Below are positions 27,454 to 37,140 of a stretch of 64,000 nt of DNA, piece after piece. The position numbers and the translations under genes are program-made. The stretch is from assembly GCF_023715485.1 (NCBI RefSeq), contig NZ_JAMBOF010000003.1, positions 124,001 to 188,000 of the forward strand, written 5' to 3'. The notes beneath the pieces are model-generated. The model made no database searches. It had not been told where the DNA came from and saw only the letters and a program-made list of their open reading frames with translations. Every line of letters starts with the position of its first letter. Position 1 is the stretch's first letter. This stretch comes from Mesobacillus subterraneus (GTDB lineage Bacteria; Bacillota; Bacilli; Bacillales; Cytobacillaceae).

Positions 27454-28908
27454 ATGGACCAGTTAATCATAAACACTATTTCTAGAGAAAAACGCTTTGC
27501 CTTCGTCAAGAATGGCACTGTGGAAAAAATATATATTGAACAGCCCGACCAGCAATCGCTTGTCGGCAATATTTATCTTGGAATCGTCGAACGGGTGATT
27601 CCAGGAATGAACGCTGCTTTTGTGAATTTTGGCGAAGAAATGAGCGGCTTCCTGTCACGGGACAAACTGCCTGCATATGTATTGTCTGAGGATAGCACTA
27701 AGGCCAACCGTTCCATATCATCCTTCCTTCATCAAGGTGAGAAGCTGTTTGTCCAGGTTGAAAAGGACGCAGCCGGGACGAAAGGGGCACGGCTTACAGG
27801 TATTATTGAGATACAGGGGGAACATCTTGTCTACATGCCGAATGGCAAATATGTAGCAGTATCCAAAAAAGCGGAAACTCCGGAAATCAGGGACAGCTGG
27901 AAAGAATTCGCTAAACAGCTTAAAACGGCAGAAGAAGGCTTGATCTTCAGGACCGAGAGCCTGAAACAGAGCGAGGAGGTCATTGCGCGGGAACTGCAGC
28001 AGCATCGGGCTCAGTATACTGGAATGCTTAATGCCGCTGGAGGAATGAAAAAACCGGGTATAGTCTACAGCCGGGATTATTTTTATGAACAGGCGGCAGC
28101 TGCTCTAGCACTTCTTGAAAAAGGAGAGGTCATTGTCGACAGCCTTGATTTAAAGAAGAAAATCGCTTTGCTTGTCGAAGAGGGAAATACAATCAGTTTC
28201 TACAATGGCAAGGAAAATATCTTTTCATTTTATAAAATTGAGCAGGAGATCGAGCGGCTTCTAAAGAGAATCGTCTGGCTTGATAAGGGAGCATACATGG
28301 TCATTGACAAGGCAGAGGCTTTGACTGTGATCGATGTGAACACAGGTAAGTTCTCAGGGAAGAATGACTTGCGTGATACCGTACTCAAGACAAATATGAA
28401 TGCTGCAGTCGAGGCTGCGCGCCAAATGCGGCTCAGGGACATTGCTGGCATCATCTTGATTGACTTTATCGATATGCAGGAAAGCAAGGACCGGGACCTG
28501 GTACTGAATATCATGCGTAAGGAATTGGTCCAGGACAATCGCAGATCAAGGATTATTGGTTTTACCGAGCTTGGAATCCTCCAGCTGACGAGGAAGAAGA
28601 CGAAACAGTCCCTATCCGAAACGCTGACAGAGAAATGCAGTACTTGCGGAGGATCAGGACAGGTAATCAGCTCTGAAACTATGGCATACAGGCTTGAGCG
28701 GGAGCTGTGGCAATACAGGAACTCTGATCACGAAGATATGCTCATTGCAGCGACCCCGGAAGTCATCGACCATTTTTCCGGAGAAAACGATATCCATAAA
28801 TTGAGGCTTGAAAAGGCGCTCGGAATTAAGATACAATTCTCTTTGACACACAGGGATAAACCCTATTATGAAATACTTAAGGTCGGAGCTTCGACAGAGC
28901 GGTCATAA
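27454..28908 (+). CDS. rng: Ribonuclease E/G family endoribonuclease
   Basis: Single-strand endoribonuclease of the RNase E/G family, acting in mRNA decay and rRNA 5' maturation. The N-terminus carries an S1-like domain (about residues 35-120), then the RNase H-like and DNase I-like parts with catalytic DVNTGKFSG (about 293) and IILIDFIDM (about 335). The zinc-link CSTC is at 395-398. At 484 residues it is RNase G-sized, without the RNase E scaffold. B. subtilis has no member, but related genera do, at this place before rplU. The ATG at 27454 follows AGGGAGA. Confidence 0.93.
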   Translation: MDQLIINTISREKRFAFVKNGTVEKIYIEQPDQQSLVGNIYLGIVERVIPGMNAAFVNFGEEMSGFLSRDKLPAYVLSEDSTKANRSISSFLHQGEKLFVQVEKDAAGTKGARLTGIIEIQGEHLVYMPNGKYVAVSKKAETPEIRDSWKEFAKQLKTAEEGLIFRTESLKQSEEVIARELQQHRAQYTGMLNAAGGMKKPGIVYSRDYFYEQAAAALALLEKGEVIVDSLDLKKKIALLVEEGNTISFYNGKENIFSFYKIEQEIERLLKRIVWLDKGAYMVIDKAEALTVIDVNTGKFSGKNDLRDTVLKTNMNAAVEAARQMRLRDIAGIILIDFIDMQESKDRDLVLNIMRKELVQDNRRSRIIGFTELGILQLTRKKTKQSLSETLTEKCSTCGGSGQVISSETMAYRLERELWQYRNSDHEDMLIAATPEVIDHFSGENDIHKLRLEKALGIKIQFSLTHRDKPYYEILKVGASTERS

Positions 28909-28935
28909 TTTATGTATGGCACATCGATTATTATG

Positions 28936-28965
28936 TTGACACTTTCGCTCGGCATATGATAGTAT
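28936..28965 (+). promoter_or_regulatory. rplU operon promoter
   Basis: A perfect TTGACA (28936-28941), 18 bp, TAGTAT (28960-28965) with an extended TG at 28957-28958. It lies right before the L21 leader. Confidence 0.65.
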
Positions 28966-28974
28966 TTTAATGTT

Positions 28975-29080
28975 ATTGTTTGTAGCACCCGTGCTACAAC
29001 CGCACACTTCAGGTATCTAAGCTTTGCAAATACGCAAACGCCTGCAGTCGGCGAGTCTGAGTCTAATGAGGAGGTGCAAT
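28975..29080 (+). ncRNA. L21 ribosomal protein leader
   Basis: The 5' leader of rplU has TTTGTAGCACCCGTGCTACAA (two paired halves, GTAGCAC/GTGCTAC) followed by further stems (CGCCTGCAGTCGGCG and GACTC-like arms) up to the RBS. The position and first hairpin match the Firmicute L21 leader, through which L21 is thought to repress its own mRNA. I place borders approximately. Confidence 0.7.
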
Positions 29081-29083
29081 GGA

Positions 29084-29392
29084 ATGTACGCAATTATCGA
29101 AACTGGCGGCAAGCAAGTAAAGGTAGAAGAAGGACAAGCAATCTACATTGAAAAGCTAAACGCTGCTGAAGGCGAAACTGTAACTTTTGACAAGGTTCTT
29201 TTTGTAGGTGGCGATAACGTTAAAGTTGGAAGCCCAGTAGTTGAAGGCGCAACTGTAACTGCTAAAGTCGAAAAGAATGGCCGTCAAAAGAAAATCATCG
29301 TTTTCAAGTACAAAGCGAAAAAGAACAATCGTAAGAAGCAAGGTCATCGTCAGCCTTACACTAAAGTTGTTATCGAAAAGATCAACGCTTAA
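29084..29392 (+). CDS. rplU: 50S ribosomal protein L21
   Basis: Begins [11 protein letters not shown] and carries [19 protein letters not shown] near the end, which are L21 signatures; 102 residues is full length. It binds 23S rRNA in the large subunit. Start 29084 lies after GAGGAGGTG. First gene of rplU-prp-rpmA. Confidence 0.97.
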   Translation: MYAIIETGGKQVKVEEGQAIYIEKLNAAEGETVTFDKVLFVGGDNVKVGSPVVEGATVTAKVEKNGRQKKIIVFKYKAKKNNRKKQGHRQPYTKVVIEKINA

Positions 29393-29407
29393 TTAAGGCG
29401 GATTACC

Positions 29408-30044
<637 letters not shown>

Positions 30045-30056
30045 GCTAAAGAGAAG

Positions 30057-30091
30057 CCCTAACCACTGCGGTTAGGGTTTTCTTGTTTTTT
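30057..30091 (+). terminator. Terminator of the rplU operon
   Basis: CCCTAACC (30057-30064) pairs with GGTTAGGG (30070-30077), followed by TTTTCTTGTTTTTT. Confidence 0.85.
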
Positions 30092-30114
30092 ATTTGAATG
30101 AACATATACATAAT

Positions 30115-30145
30115 TACTTACGTAGTATGGCTTTTTTGTTATACT
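30115..30145 (+). promoter_or_regulatory. Possible spo0B promoter
   Basis: Extended -10 TGTTATACT (TATACT at 30140-30145) with a poor -35 (TACTTA at 30115-30120). It lies after the rpmA terminator and 35 nt before spo0B. Confidence 0.35.
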
Positions 30146-30179
30146 TACACCAAGCAGTCTTATGAGTAGGAGTATGTCT

Positions 30180-30719
30180 ATGAAAAAAGAGTGGGATACA
30201 ATCGAGGTTTTGCGCCATGCACGCCATGATTGGATGAATCAGCTTCAATTAATTAAAGGCAATCTATCTCTGAATAAAGTGGATCGGGCAAAAGAAATTA
30301 TTGAAGAAATTATCTTGGAAGCCAGGCAGGATGCAAAGCTATCTAATTTACAACTTCCTCAATTCGCCTCTACGTTGTTAACCTGCAATTGGGAGAACCA
30401 TTTTTTTCAATTGGAATTTGAAGTAATGGACACCCAAAACTTCCACAGACTAGATGATCAGCTGCTGACAGGCTGGACTGAGCGCCTGTTTGAAGCCCTG
30501 GATGCGTCAATTGAACGTTATCAGGAAAATCACCTCTCAGTTACAATCGATCCACAGGATAAAGGTATTGGGTTCTTTTTTGATTTTAGCGGAATAATAA
30601 ATGATAAAAATCGCTTGGAAAGCTTCTTGGCTGGCCAGCCGGATGGGAAGATTAAAGTTATCTCCGATGGCGTGGTCGATGGAGAATTGACGATTGAAGT
30701 TTTTATGGGTTCACTCTAG
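30180..30719 (+). CDS. spo0B: Sporulation initiation phosphotransferase Spo0B
   Basis: Moves phosphate from Spo0F-P to Spo0A in the sporulation phosphorelay. The phosphorylated His lies in the helix RHARHDWMNQLQLIKGNLS (H16 here, H30 in B. subtilis), followed by a four-helix-bundle half and a degenerate ATPase-like domain. I chose the third ATG (30180), 8 nt from TAGGAG; the protein (179 aa) then lacks about 14 N-terminal residues of the B. subtilis form. It probably shares a transcript with obg, as in B. subtilis. Confidence 0.9.
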   Translation: MKKEWDTIEVLRHARHDWMNQLQLIKGNLSLNKVDRAKEIIEEIILEARQDAKLSNLQLPQFASTLLTCNWENHFFQLEFEVMDTQNFHRLDDQLLTGWTERLFEALDASIERYQENHLSVTIDPQDKGIGFFFDFSGIINDKNRLESFLAGQPDGKIKVISDGVVDGELTIEVFMGSL

Positions 30720-30793
30720 GGAATCATAAAAAATGCAGTTTGACTTCTAACAAAATAAGCGATTTATAATATTAGACAGGTGGTAATGACATA

Positions 30794-32086
30794 ATGTTTG
30801 TCGATCAGGTAAAAATTTATGTAAAAGGCGGCGACGGCGGTGACGGAATGGTTGCTTTCCGCCGTGAAAAATATGTACCAAACGGCGGTCCGGCCGGAGG
30901 TGACGGAGGAAACGGCGCGAACGTAATCTTCCAGGTTGAAGAAGGACTCCGTACGTTAATGGATTTCAGATATCAGCGCCATTTCAAAGCACCACGCGGC
31001 GAGCACGGTATGTCGAAGAACCAGCATGGGAAAAATGCCAAGGATATGATTGTCAAGGTTCCCCCAGGTACGATTGTTACTGATGCAAAAACTGGAGCCG
31101 TGATTGCGGATTTAGTAGAACATGGGCAGCAGGCTGTCATTGCTAAAGGAGGACGCGGCGGACGCGGGAATTCCCGCTTTGCGACTCCAAATAACCCAGC
31201 TCCGGAGCTCTCTGAAAAAGGAGAACCAGGCCAGGAAAAAGACATCCTCATGGAATTGAAGCTTCTTGCAGATGTTGGTCTTGTCGGGTTTCCGAGCGTA
31301 GGAAAATCCACATTATTGTCTGTAGTGTCTGCAGCAAGGCCAAAGATTGCTGAATATCACTTTACAACCATTGTTCCGAATTTAGGAATGGTTGAGACGG
31401 AAGACGGCCGAAGCTTTGTGCTTGCAGATTTGCCGGGACTTATTGAAGGCGCGCATTCAGGCGTTGGACTAGGGCATCAGTTTTTGCGTCATATCGAGCG
31501 CACACGCGTCATCGTCCACGTTATTGATATGGCCGCCACTGAAGGCCGTGACCCTTATGATGACTATTTGACAATTAACAATGAATTGAAAGAATATAAC
31601 TTAAGGCTGACTGAAAGGCCGCAAGTGATTGTTGCGAATAAAATGGACATGCCTGATGCTGAAGAGAATTTGAAAGCATTTAAAGAAAAGCTAGAGGGTG
31701 ACCATCCGATTTTTCCAATCTCAGCTGTGACGAGAGATGGCCTTCGTGAATTAGTATTTGCAGTAGCTGATTTAGTTGAAAACACGCCGGAATTCCCGCT
31801 TATTGAAGAAGTGGAAGAAGAATCTGATGTGAACCGCGTCATGTACAAGCATGAAAAGGCAGAACAAGAATTCGAGATTTCACGTGAATCAGATGGCTCA
31901 TTCGTCATTACAGGTGACAGCATTGAAAGGCTCTTTAAGATGACCGATTTCTCAAGGGAAGAGTCAATCAGAAGGTTCGCCCGCCAGATGCGCGGCATGG
32001 GCATTGACGATGCTCTGCGTGAGAGAGGCGCAAAGGACGGAGACACTGTCAAACTTCTCGAGTTTGAATTCGAATTTGTGGAATAG
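30794..32086 (+). CDS. obg: GTPase Obg
   Basis: Essential GTPase linked to 50S assembly, the stringent response and sporulation onset. The glycine-rich Obg fold (residues 1-158, [15 protein letters not shown]...) is followed by the G domain (G1 GFPSVGKST at 165-173, G3 [10 protein letters not shown]4 NKMD) and a C-terminal OCT domain (about 355-430). At 430 residues it is full length. The start ATG lies after AGGTGG. Confidence 0.97.
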   Translation: MFVDQVKIYVKGGDGGDGMVAFRREKYVPNGGPAGGDGGNGANVIFQVEEGLRTLMDFRYQRHFKAPRGEHGMSKNQHGKNAKDMIVKVPPGTIVTDAKTGAVIADLVEHGQQAVIAKGGRGGRGNSRFATPNNPAPELSEKGEPGQEKDILMELKLLADVGLVGFPSVGKSTLLSVVSAARPKIAEYHFTTIVPNLGMVETEDGRSFVLADLPGLIEGAHSGVGLGHQFLRHIERTRVIVHVIDMAATEGRDPYDDYLTINNELKEYNLRLTERPQVIVANKMDMPDAEENLKAFKEKLEGDHPIFPISAVTRDGLRELVFAVADLVENTPEFPLIEEVEEESDVNRVMYKHEKAEQEFEISRESDGSFVITGDSIERLFKMTDFSREESIRRFARQMRGMGIDDALRERGAKDGDTVKLLEFEFEFVE

Positions 32087-32152
32087 TCCATTGTTAAATA
32101 CGCGGGTTGCCTTGTACAAGCTTGGAACTCGCTGGACTGCCTAAGGCTGGCT

Positions 32153-32196
32153 GAATGTCGATTGACCACATGATGTGGCTGATCGGCATTCCTTTT
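32153..32196 (+). terminator. Terminator after obg
   Basis: GAATGTCGAT...CCACA (32153-32170) pairs with TGTGG...ATCGGCATTC (32174-32191), ending in five T. Confidence 0.8.
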
Positions 32197-32234
32197 TAAA
32201 ATGTGCTTACGCTTTTCTGTTGGGGTGAGGAAGA

Positions 32235-32687
32235 TTGAAGCAGAATCAGGATAAAAAGTTTTACCTCGTGCGTGAAGATGTGCTTCCGGAAGCGATGAAG
32301 AAAACGCTTGAGGCAAAGGAAATGATCGAACGTGGAAAAGCAGAGTCTGTCTGGGATGCGGTGCAGCGGGTCGATTTAAGCCGCAGCGCTTTTTATAAAT
32401 ACCGCGACACTGTTTTCCCATTCCATACAATTGTTAAAGAGCGGATCATCACCCTCTTCTTCCAGCTAGAGGATCGTTCAGGCACTTTATCAGAGTTATT
32501 GGGCACAGTTGCGTCAACAGGCTGCAATGTGCTGACAATCCATCAGACCATCCCCCTCCAGGGCAGGGCGAATGTTACATTAAGCTTGAATGTAACAGAG
32601 ATGAGAGTGGAAATGGATGATATGCTTGCAAGATTAAAGAGGCTTGAATTTGTCGAAAAAGTTGAAGTGCTCGGTTCGGGTGCTTAA
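32235..32687 (+). CDS. pheB: ACT domain-containing protein PheB
   Basis: Small protein (150 aa) with an N-terminal helical part containing an SAFYKYRD element (about residues 50-57) and a C-terminal ACT domain (about 70-148, [15 protein letters not shown]), which in this fold binds amino acids. B. subtilis pheB is next to pheA; the historical chorismate mutase assignment is doubtful, so the biochemical role is unclear. The TTG start at 32235 follows GGTGAGGA. Confidence 0.88.
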   Translation: MKQNQDKKFYLVREDVLPEAMKKTLEAKEMIERGKAESVWDAVQRVDLSRSAFYKYRDTVFPFHTIVKERIITLFFQLEDRSGTLSELLGTVASTGCNVLTIHQTIPLQGRANVTLSLNVTEMRVEMDDMLARLKRLEFVEKVEVLGSGA

Positions 32688-32775
32688 TGTTTGTTAGTGA
32701 TAAGACTATTTATAGAGAGAACAAGGATTGAAAAAGAGAGAAACGTAGTTTGTTTGCTGCAGGGGAGGGACAGTC

Positions 32776-33618
32776 TTGAAAGTAGGATATCTTGGGCCAA
32801 AGGCTACATTTACTGATTATGCGGCCAGGCAATTATTTAGTGCAGCGGAGAGAATTCCCTTTGTAAGCATACCGGAATGTATGGATGCTGCCGCTGCAGG
32901 TGAGATTGATGCGGCCATCGTACCATTGGAAAATTCAATTGAGGGCTCTGTCAATATTACCATCGATTATTTGGTCCATGAGTCTGAACTCCAAATTGCA
33001 GGTGAAGCAGTTGTTCCGATCAGGCAGCATTTGCTTGTGCATCCGGAAAATATGGACAGGTGGCCTGAAGCTGATTTGATTTGCAGCCATCCCCATGCAC
33101 TGGCCCAGTGCCATAAGTTCCTGCACAAGGAATTCAAGGGGATTCAATTGGAAAATATGGCTTCAACTGCAGCTGCGGCTAAATTTATTAAAGGCCATCC
33201 GGAAATGAATATCGCTGCAATCGCCAATGGCCTGGCGGCAGAGGAGTATGGTCTGTTCAAGGCACAGGAAAACATCCATGATTACAGCTACAATCATACT
33301 GTCTTTGCAATTCTGGCAAAAGAAGGACAGGCCATTAGCCTTGAGCCAACAGAAAATTATAAAACGACCTTGATGATCACTCTGCCATCAGACCAGGCTG
33401 GGGCATTGCATCAAGTCTTATCTGCTTTTTCATGGCGGAAGCTCAATCTTTCAAAAATAGAATCCAGGCCAATGAAGACTGGTCTTGGCAAGTATTTTTT
33501 CATTATTGATATTAACTTAAAAATGGACGATGTCCTGATTCCGGGAGCTATTGCAGAATTGGAGGCATTAGGCTGCAATGTCAAGTTTCTTGGCAGCTAC
33601 TCAAGCCATGACATATAA
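32776..33618 (+). CDS. pheA: Prephenate dehydratase with altered TRF motif
   Basis: Converts prephenate to phenylpyruvate in phenylalanine synthesis. The periplasmic-binding-like catalytic lobes (residues 1-185) and the C-terminal ACT domain with the Phe-binding ESRP motif (about residue 234) are present; 280 residues is normal. In the usually invariant catalytic motif TRF, the sequence here is NHTVFAIL: Thr is kept (codon 33298-33300), but Arg is Val (33301-33303). The rest of the active site looks intact. The TTG start at 32776 follows GGGGAGGG. Function is likely but the motif change deserves attention. Confidence 0.9.
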   Translation: MKVGYLGPKATFTDYAARQLFSAAERIPFVSIPECMDAAAAGEIDAAIVPLENSIEGSVNITIDYLVHESELQIAGEAVVPIRQHLLVHPENMDRWPEADLICSHPHALAQCHKFLHKEFKGIQLENMASTAAAAKFIKGHPEMNIAAIANGLAAEEYGLFKAQENIHDYSYNHTVFAILAKEGQAISLEPTENYKTTLMITLPSDQAGALHQVLSAFSWRKLNLSKIESRPMKTGLGKYFFIIDINLKMDDVLIPGAIAELEALGCNVKFLGSYSSHDI

Positions 33619-33650
33619 AAAGATCCATCTCAGGGGATGGATCTTTTTTT
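33617..33650. terminator. Bidirectional terminator between pheA and niaR
   Basis: AAAAAGATCCATC and GATGGATCTTTTTTT form a 12-bp stem with a 6-nt loop. The A-tract on one side and T-tract on the other let it serve both convergent genes. Confidence 0.85.
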
Positions 33651-33666
33651 GCGTTTAATTTCTACG

Positions 33667-34206
33667 CTATTCTAAATCAATTAGGAGGTCTGCTTTCCTT
33701 AGTGCCACTTCTGCGTCATCCAACGCTTTTTCCGTTGGCGCAGAGATTGTGTGCAAATGGATGCCATCTGTTAGTTCCGATAAATAAGAAGCGTTTGTCG
33801 CCCGGATTTTTTCCATGAATTGCTTCACTTCGTATCGATTTGAAACCATGATCGAAGCTGTCAGATCTCCATACACAGGATGCTCGATCCTGACATCCTT
33901 GACAGTGACACCATGATCGACAAGAAGGATGAGTTCCTCTTCTGTCTTTTCGGGATCATGGGAGCAAGCTATTGTCCTTTCCGCTCCGGATGGGCGTGAG
34001 GCGTGCATATATAAATATCCCTGGCTGGTAGCAATGATTGGTTCGTTCCTGGCCTTAAGCAGTGTTATATCGCCAACAATCACCTGTCTGCTGACGTTCG
34101 TAATCGATGCCAGATCACTGCCGGTAATCGGCTCGCTGCTATCCTGCAGCCGCTTAAGGATATATGCCCGGCGTTCATCCCCGAGGATTTTGGTAGGTTC
34201 CTTCAT
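33667..34206 (-). CDS. niaR: Transcriptional repressor NiaR
   Basis: Niacin-responsive repressor of NAD synthesis (YrxA). An N-terminal winged helix-turn-helix (about residues 8-65, ITGSDLASITNVSRQVIVGDI) is followed by a 3H domain with three conserved histidines (AIACSHDPE, VDHGVTVKDVRIEHPVYGD, GIHLHTI), which binds nicotinic acid and metal. Length 179 is normal. It lies in the same direction as and downstream of nifS, 60 bp away, and next to its expected target, the nifS/nadBCA intergenic region. Confidence 0.92.
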   Translation of the reverse strand: MKEPTKILGDERRAYILKRLQDSSEPITGSDLASITNVSRQVIVGDITLLKARNEPIIATSQGYLYMHASRPSGAERTIACSHDPEKTEEELILLVDHGVTVKDVRIEHPVYGDLTASIMVSNRYEVKQFMEKIRATNASYLSELTDGIHLHTISAPTEKALDDAEVALRKADLLIDLE

Positions 34207-34266
34207 AAATCCGATCCTCTCCTTCTACTTCTTCATTCGAGAATTTTACCATAAATACACCTAAAG

Positions 34267-35406
34267 TTAAACGGCTGAAACATGAACAGACAGTTCTAAA
34301 AGGAATTTCCCAAGCTCTTTCACGTCGTCATGGCTTGTTCCTCTTCCAAATGAAATTCTGAAAAATTCCTTTGCATCTTTACCCATAGTGCCCATAGCCG
34401 TCATCGTTTTTGAAGGGGACATCATCCCGACGTTGCAGGCGGTGCCAGTTGATATGGCATATCCTCTTCGGTTGCATTCAAGCATGACGAATTGCCCTTC
34501 AACCCCTTTAATGCTCATTCCCACGATTCCAGGAATCTGTGAGCCTTCCTCCGCACCAAAAATACGAATCCTCTCCGACGATATTGAAAGTGCACACAGG
34601 AAGGAGTTTCTAAGTTCTCTCATCCTTGTCAGTTCGCTATCCATTTTTGAATGAGCGATCTTGGCTGCAGCAGTCATTGCAGCGATCCCAGGAACATTAA
34701 CGGTACCTGGCCGAAATCCTTTCTCATGCGCAGTTCCTGTAATAAAAGGTTTCCAGGCAAGTCTTGGGTTTACATAAGCTGCACCTGTCCCCTTTGGCCC
34801 ATAAAATTTATGGCCAGAGATTGAAAGGGAACCAACGGAACGAGCTAATCTTTCAAGTGGCATTTTGCCAAAAGTTTGGACGCAGTCACTGTGCACGAGA
34901 ATTTGCTTGCTGGTGCAAAACCTAGCGATTTCCTCAATTTGCTGCAGCGATCCGACTTCAGGGTTGCCATGCTGAAGCGATATGAGCACCGTTTCTTCGC
35001 GGACCGCTGCCAAAACACTTTCAAGTTCATATTGCCCGCTGCGGTTTAAAGATAAAAATGTGACCTCCCAGCCCTCTGCTTCAAGCTTTTTCATAAGATT
35101 ATAGACTGATGAATGTTCTGCCGCTCCAGTAATGATGTGATTGCCTTTTTTTCTTACAGAAGAAAGCAGGGCCATAATTCCGAGGAAGTTTGCTTCCGAC
35201 CCTCCGCTTGTAAAATAAACACCTGCGCTGTCCACTTGAAGAAGCCTGGCAAATTCCCGCCTGCAGCCTTCAAGAAGATTCGCAGAAGCACTGCCAGCAT
35301 CATGAAGGCTCTGGCTGTTTGCAAAGTATTCAGTTGATGCCTTGATAAAAACGTCCGCCGCCTCGGGATCGAGCGGGCACGTTGCTGCGTAATCGAAATA
35401 TTTCAT
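34267..35406 (-). CDS. nifS: Cysteine desulfurase NifS for NadA cluster assembly
   Basis: PLP enzyme that takes sulfur from cysteine and supplies the [4Fe-4S] cluster of quinolinate synthase NadA. The PLP lysine is in SISGHKFYGPKG (about residue 198) and the active cysteine in STGTACNVGM (about 320). The length of 379 is normal. I chose the ATG at 35406, preceded by GGAG at 6 nt; an ATG 24 nt upstream has no RBS. It is divergent from nadBCA, as in B. subtilis. Confidence 0.92.
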   Translation of the reverse strand: MKYFDYAATCPLDPEAADVFIKASTEYFANSQSLHDAGSASANLLEGCRREFARLLQVDSAGVYFTSGGSEANFLGIMALLSSVRKKGNHIITGAAEHSSVYNLMKKLEAEGWEVTFLSLNRSGQYELESVLAAVREETVLISLQHGNPEVGSLQQIEEIARFCTSKQILVHSDCVQTFGKMPLERLARSVGSLSISGHKFYGPKGTGAAYVNPRLAWKPFITGTAHEKGFRPGTVNVPGIAAMTAAAKIAHSKMDSELTRMRELRNSFLCALSISSERIRIFGAEEGSQIPGIVGMSIKGVEGQFVMLECNRRGYAISTGTACNVGMMSPSKTMTAMGTMGKDAKEFFRISFGRGTSHDDVKELGKFLLELSVHVSAV

Positions 35407-35493
35407 CTCTGTCTCCAATGTTTTTGACATTAAATTAATAAGCTAAGTGATTCCTCGCTAGTCTGCGATGTTACCGGATTAGATTAAAAGTTC

Positions 35494-35535
35494 TTGTCAA
35501 CAGTGTAAAACTGTGTAAATATAGATGTCAAGACA
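35494..35535 (+). promoter_or_regulatory. nadB promoter region with likely NiaR operators
   Basis: TTGTCA (35494-35499) is a plausible -35, with a weak -10 near 35516-35521 (TAAATA). Two inverted repeats overlie it: ACAGTgtaaaACTGT (35500-35514) and TGTCAAGACA followed by CCTGT (35526-35540). TGTC/GACA-type palindromes in this position are typical of NiaR control of nifS/nadBCA in Bacillus; I have not compared against a motif matrix. Confidence 0.5.
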
Positions 35536-35562
35536 CCTGTTAATCCAGGAGGCTATAATTCT

Positions 35563-37140
35563 ATGAAACATGCAGATGTAATCATTATTGGCAGTGGGAT
35601 TGCCGCGTTGCAATTGGCCAATAAGTTAACGAAGAGCTTAAATGTGATGATTCTCACAAAAAAGGATATAACGATGGGTAATTCTTATATGGCCCAGGGT
35701 GGAGTGGCAGCGGCGATTGCGCAAGGCGATGATCCTTATTTGCATTATCTAGATACGCTTGAAGCTGGTGCCCACCATAATCATGCAGAAGCCGTGCTTG
35801 AAATGACCAAAGGGGCACCGGAAATAATCAAGGGCTTATGGCAGGCCGGCTGCAGTTTTGATGAAGATGAGCAGGGAAAGCTGCTTTTGGGCATGGAAGG
35901 TGCTCACAGCATGAATAGGATTGTCCATAGTGGCGGTGATGCCACAGGTAAGCATATGGTGGATTTTTTGCTTGCGAACCTTGAAGAGAATATCTCCATT
36001 GAACAATCTGTTTTTGTCTATGAGTTGATTTTAGATGGAAATAGATGCGTTGGGGTAAAAGCAAAGCTTCCTGATGGGACAAATGAAGTGTTTTATGCTG
36101 GCCATGTAGTTCTCGCAACAGGTGGATGCGGCCAGGTTTATTCTTTTACCTCCAATGCTGAATCCGCAACGGGAGATGGAATGGCGCTTGCATATAGAGC
36201 CGGCGCGGAGTTGGCAGATATGGAGTTTGTTCAATTTCACCCGACACTGCTTTTTGTAGATGGAAAAACGCGGGGCCTTGTTTCCGAAGCTGTCAGGGGT
36301 GAAGGCGCCATCCTGGTAACTGCCGGAGGAAAACGAATCATGGAAGGAATCCATCCGTTAAAGGATTTAGCGCCAAGGCATATTGTTTCGCAAACGATTT
36401 ATGACTACTCAAAAAAAGGAACGCAAATATTTTTGGATGTTTCTGCGATTGCTAATTTCAGTGCGAGGTTCCCGACAATCACCCAGCTTTGTACAGAGCA
36501 TGGGGTTGATGTTGAAAAGGGCCTCATTCCGGTTGTACCAGGGAGCCATTTTATCATGGGCGGCGTAAAAACCGATCTTAATGGCATAACCAGCATCCAG
36601 GGATTGTATGCAATTGGGGAAGTGGCTTATACAGGTATACACGGAGCAAACAGACTTGCGAGCAATTCATTGCTTGAAGGCATGTTCATTGGCGGGAATC
36701 TCGCTGACTGGCTTAACACCTATGGTGCTGCCAACTCATTACCGGAAATTCAAGTCATACAATCTCAATATTTTTCAAGGCCGGACTTGCCGGATATTAA
36801 TGAATTAAAAAAACGGATGATGGACCTTACCGGGATTGTCCGGACAAAGGAATCGCTCTCTGCCCAAAAGAAATGGCTTGATCAGTTAGGGTTAAATGAA
36901 TGGTTCGAGGCATCGCTCGATCATCTGACGGCTATTGAAATAAATAAGTTATTCATGTACATCACCGCTTGTATGATTACCGAGTCAGCGCTTGAAAGGA
37001 CAGAAAGCAGGGGCGGTCATTACAGGGATGACTTTCCTCATGAAGATAATTACAACTGGATGAAAAGGCAGATCATCCACCAACGAAAAACTGTAAAGGA
37101 TGGGAAGCATGAATTCAATCAAACTGCGATTGCTACTTGA
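35563..37140 (+). CDS. nadB: L-aspartate oxidase
   Basis: FAD enzyme that oxidises aspartate to iminoaspartate, the first step of de novo NAD synthesis. The Rossmann start DVIIIGSGIAALQLA (residues 5-19), the SYMAQGGVAAA substrate/FAD motif (about 43-53), the GEGAILV and the HIMGG-type block (SHFIMGGVKTD, about 330) are all visible. The length of 525 is normal. The start is preceded by CCAGGAGGC. It overlaps nadC by 32 nt. Confidence 0.96.
   Translation: MKHADVIIIGSGIAALQLANKLTKSLNVMILTKKDITMGNSYMAQGGVAAAIAQGDDPYLHYLDTLEAGAHHNHAEAVLEMTKGAPEIIKGLWQAGCSFDEDEQGKLLLGMEGAHSMNRIVHSGGDATGKHMVDFLLANLEENISIEQSVFVYELILDGNRCVGVKAKLPDGTNEVFYAGHVVLATGGCGQVYSFTSNAESATGDGMALAYRAGAELADMEFVQFHPTLLFVDGKTRGLVSEAVRGEGAILVTAGGKRIMEGIHPLKDLAPRHIVSQTIYDYSKKGTQIFLDVSAIANFSARFPTITQLCTEHGVDVEKGLIPVVPGSHFIMGGVKTDLNGITSIQGLYAIGEVAYTGIHGANRLASNSLLEGMFIGGNLADWLNTYGAANSLPEIQVIQSQYFSRPDLPDINELKKRMMDLTGIVRTKESLSAQKKWLDQLGLNEWFEASLDHLTAIEINKLFMYITACMITESALERTESRGGHYRDDFPHEDNYNWMKRQIIHQRKTVKDGKHEFNQTAIAT

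Noticed and set aside
31564-32430. 288-codon minus-strand frame opposite the end of obg and the start of pheB
   Set aside because: Overlaps two well-supported genes, no RBS, shadow composition rich in Ser/Thr/Arg.
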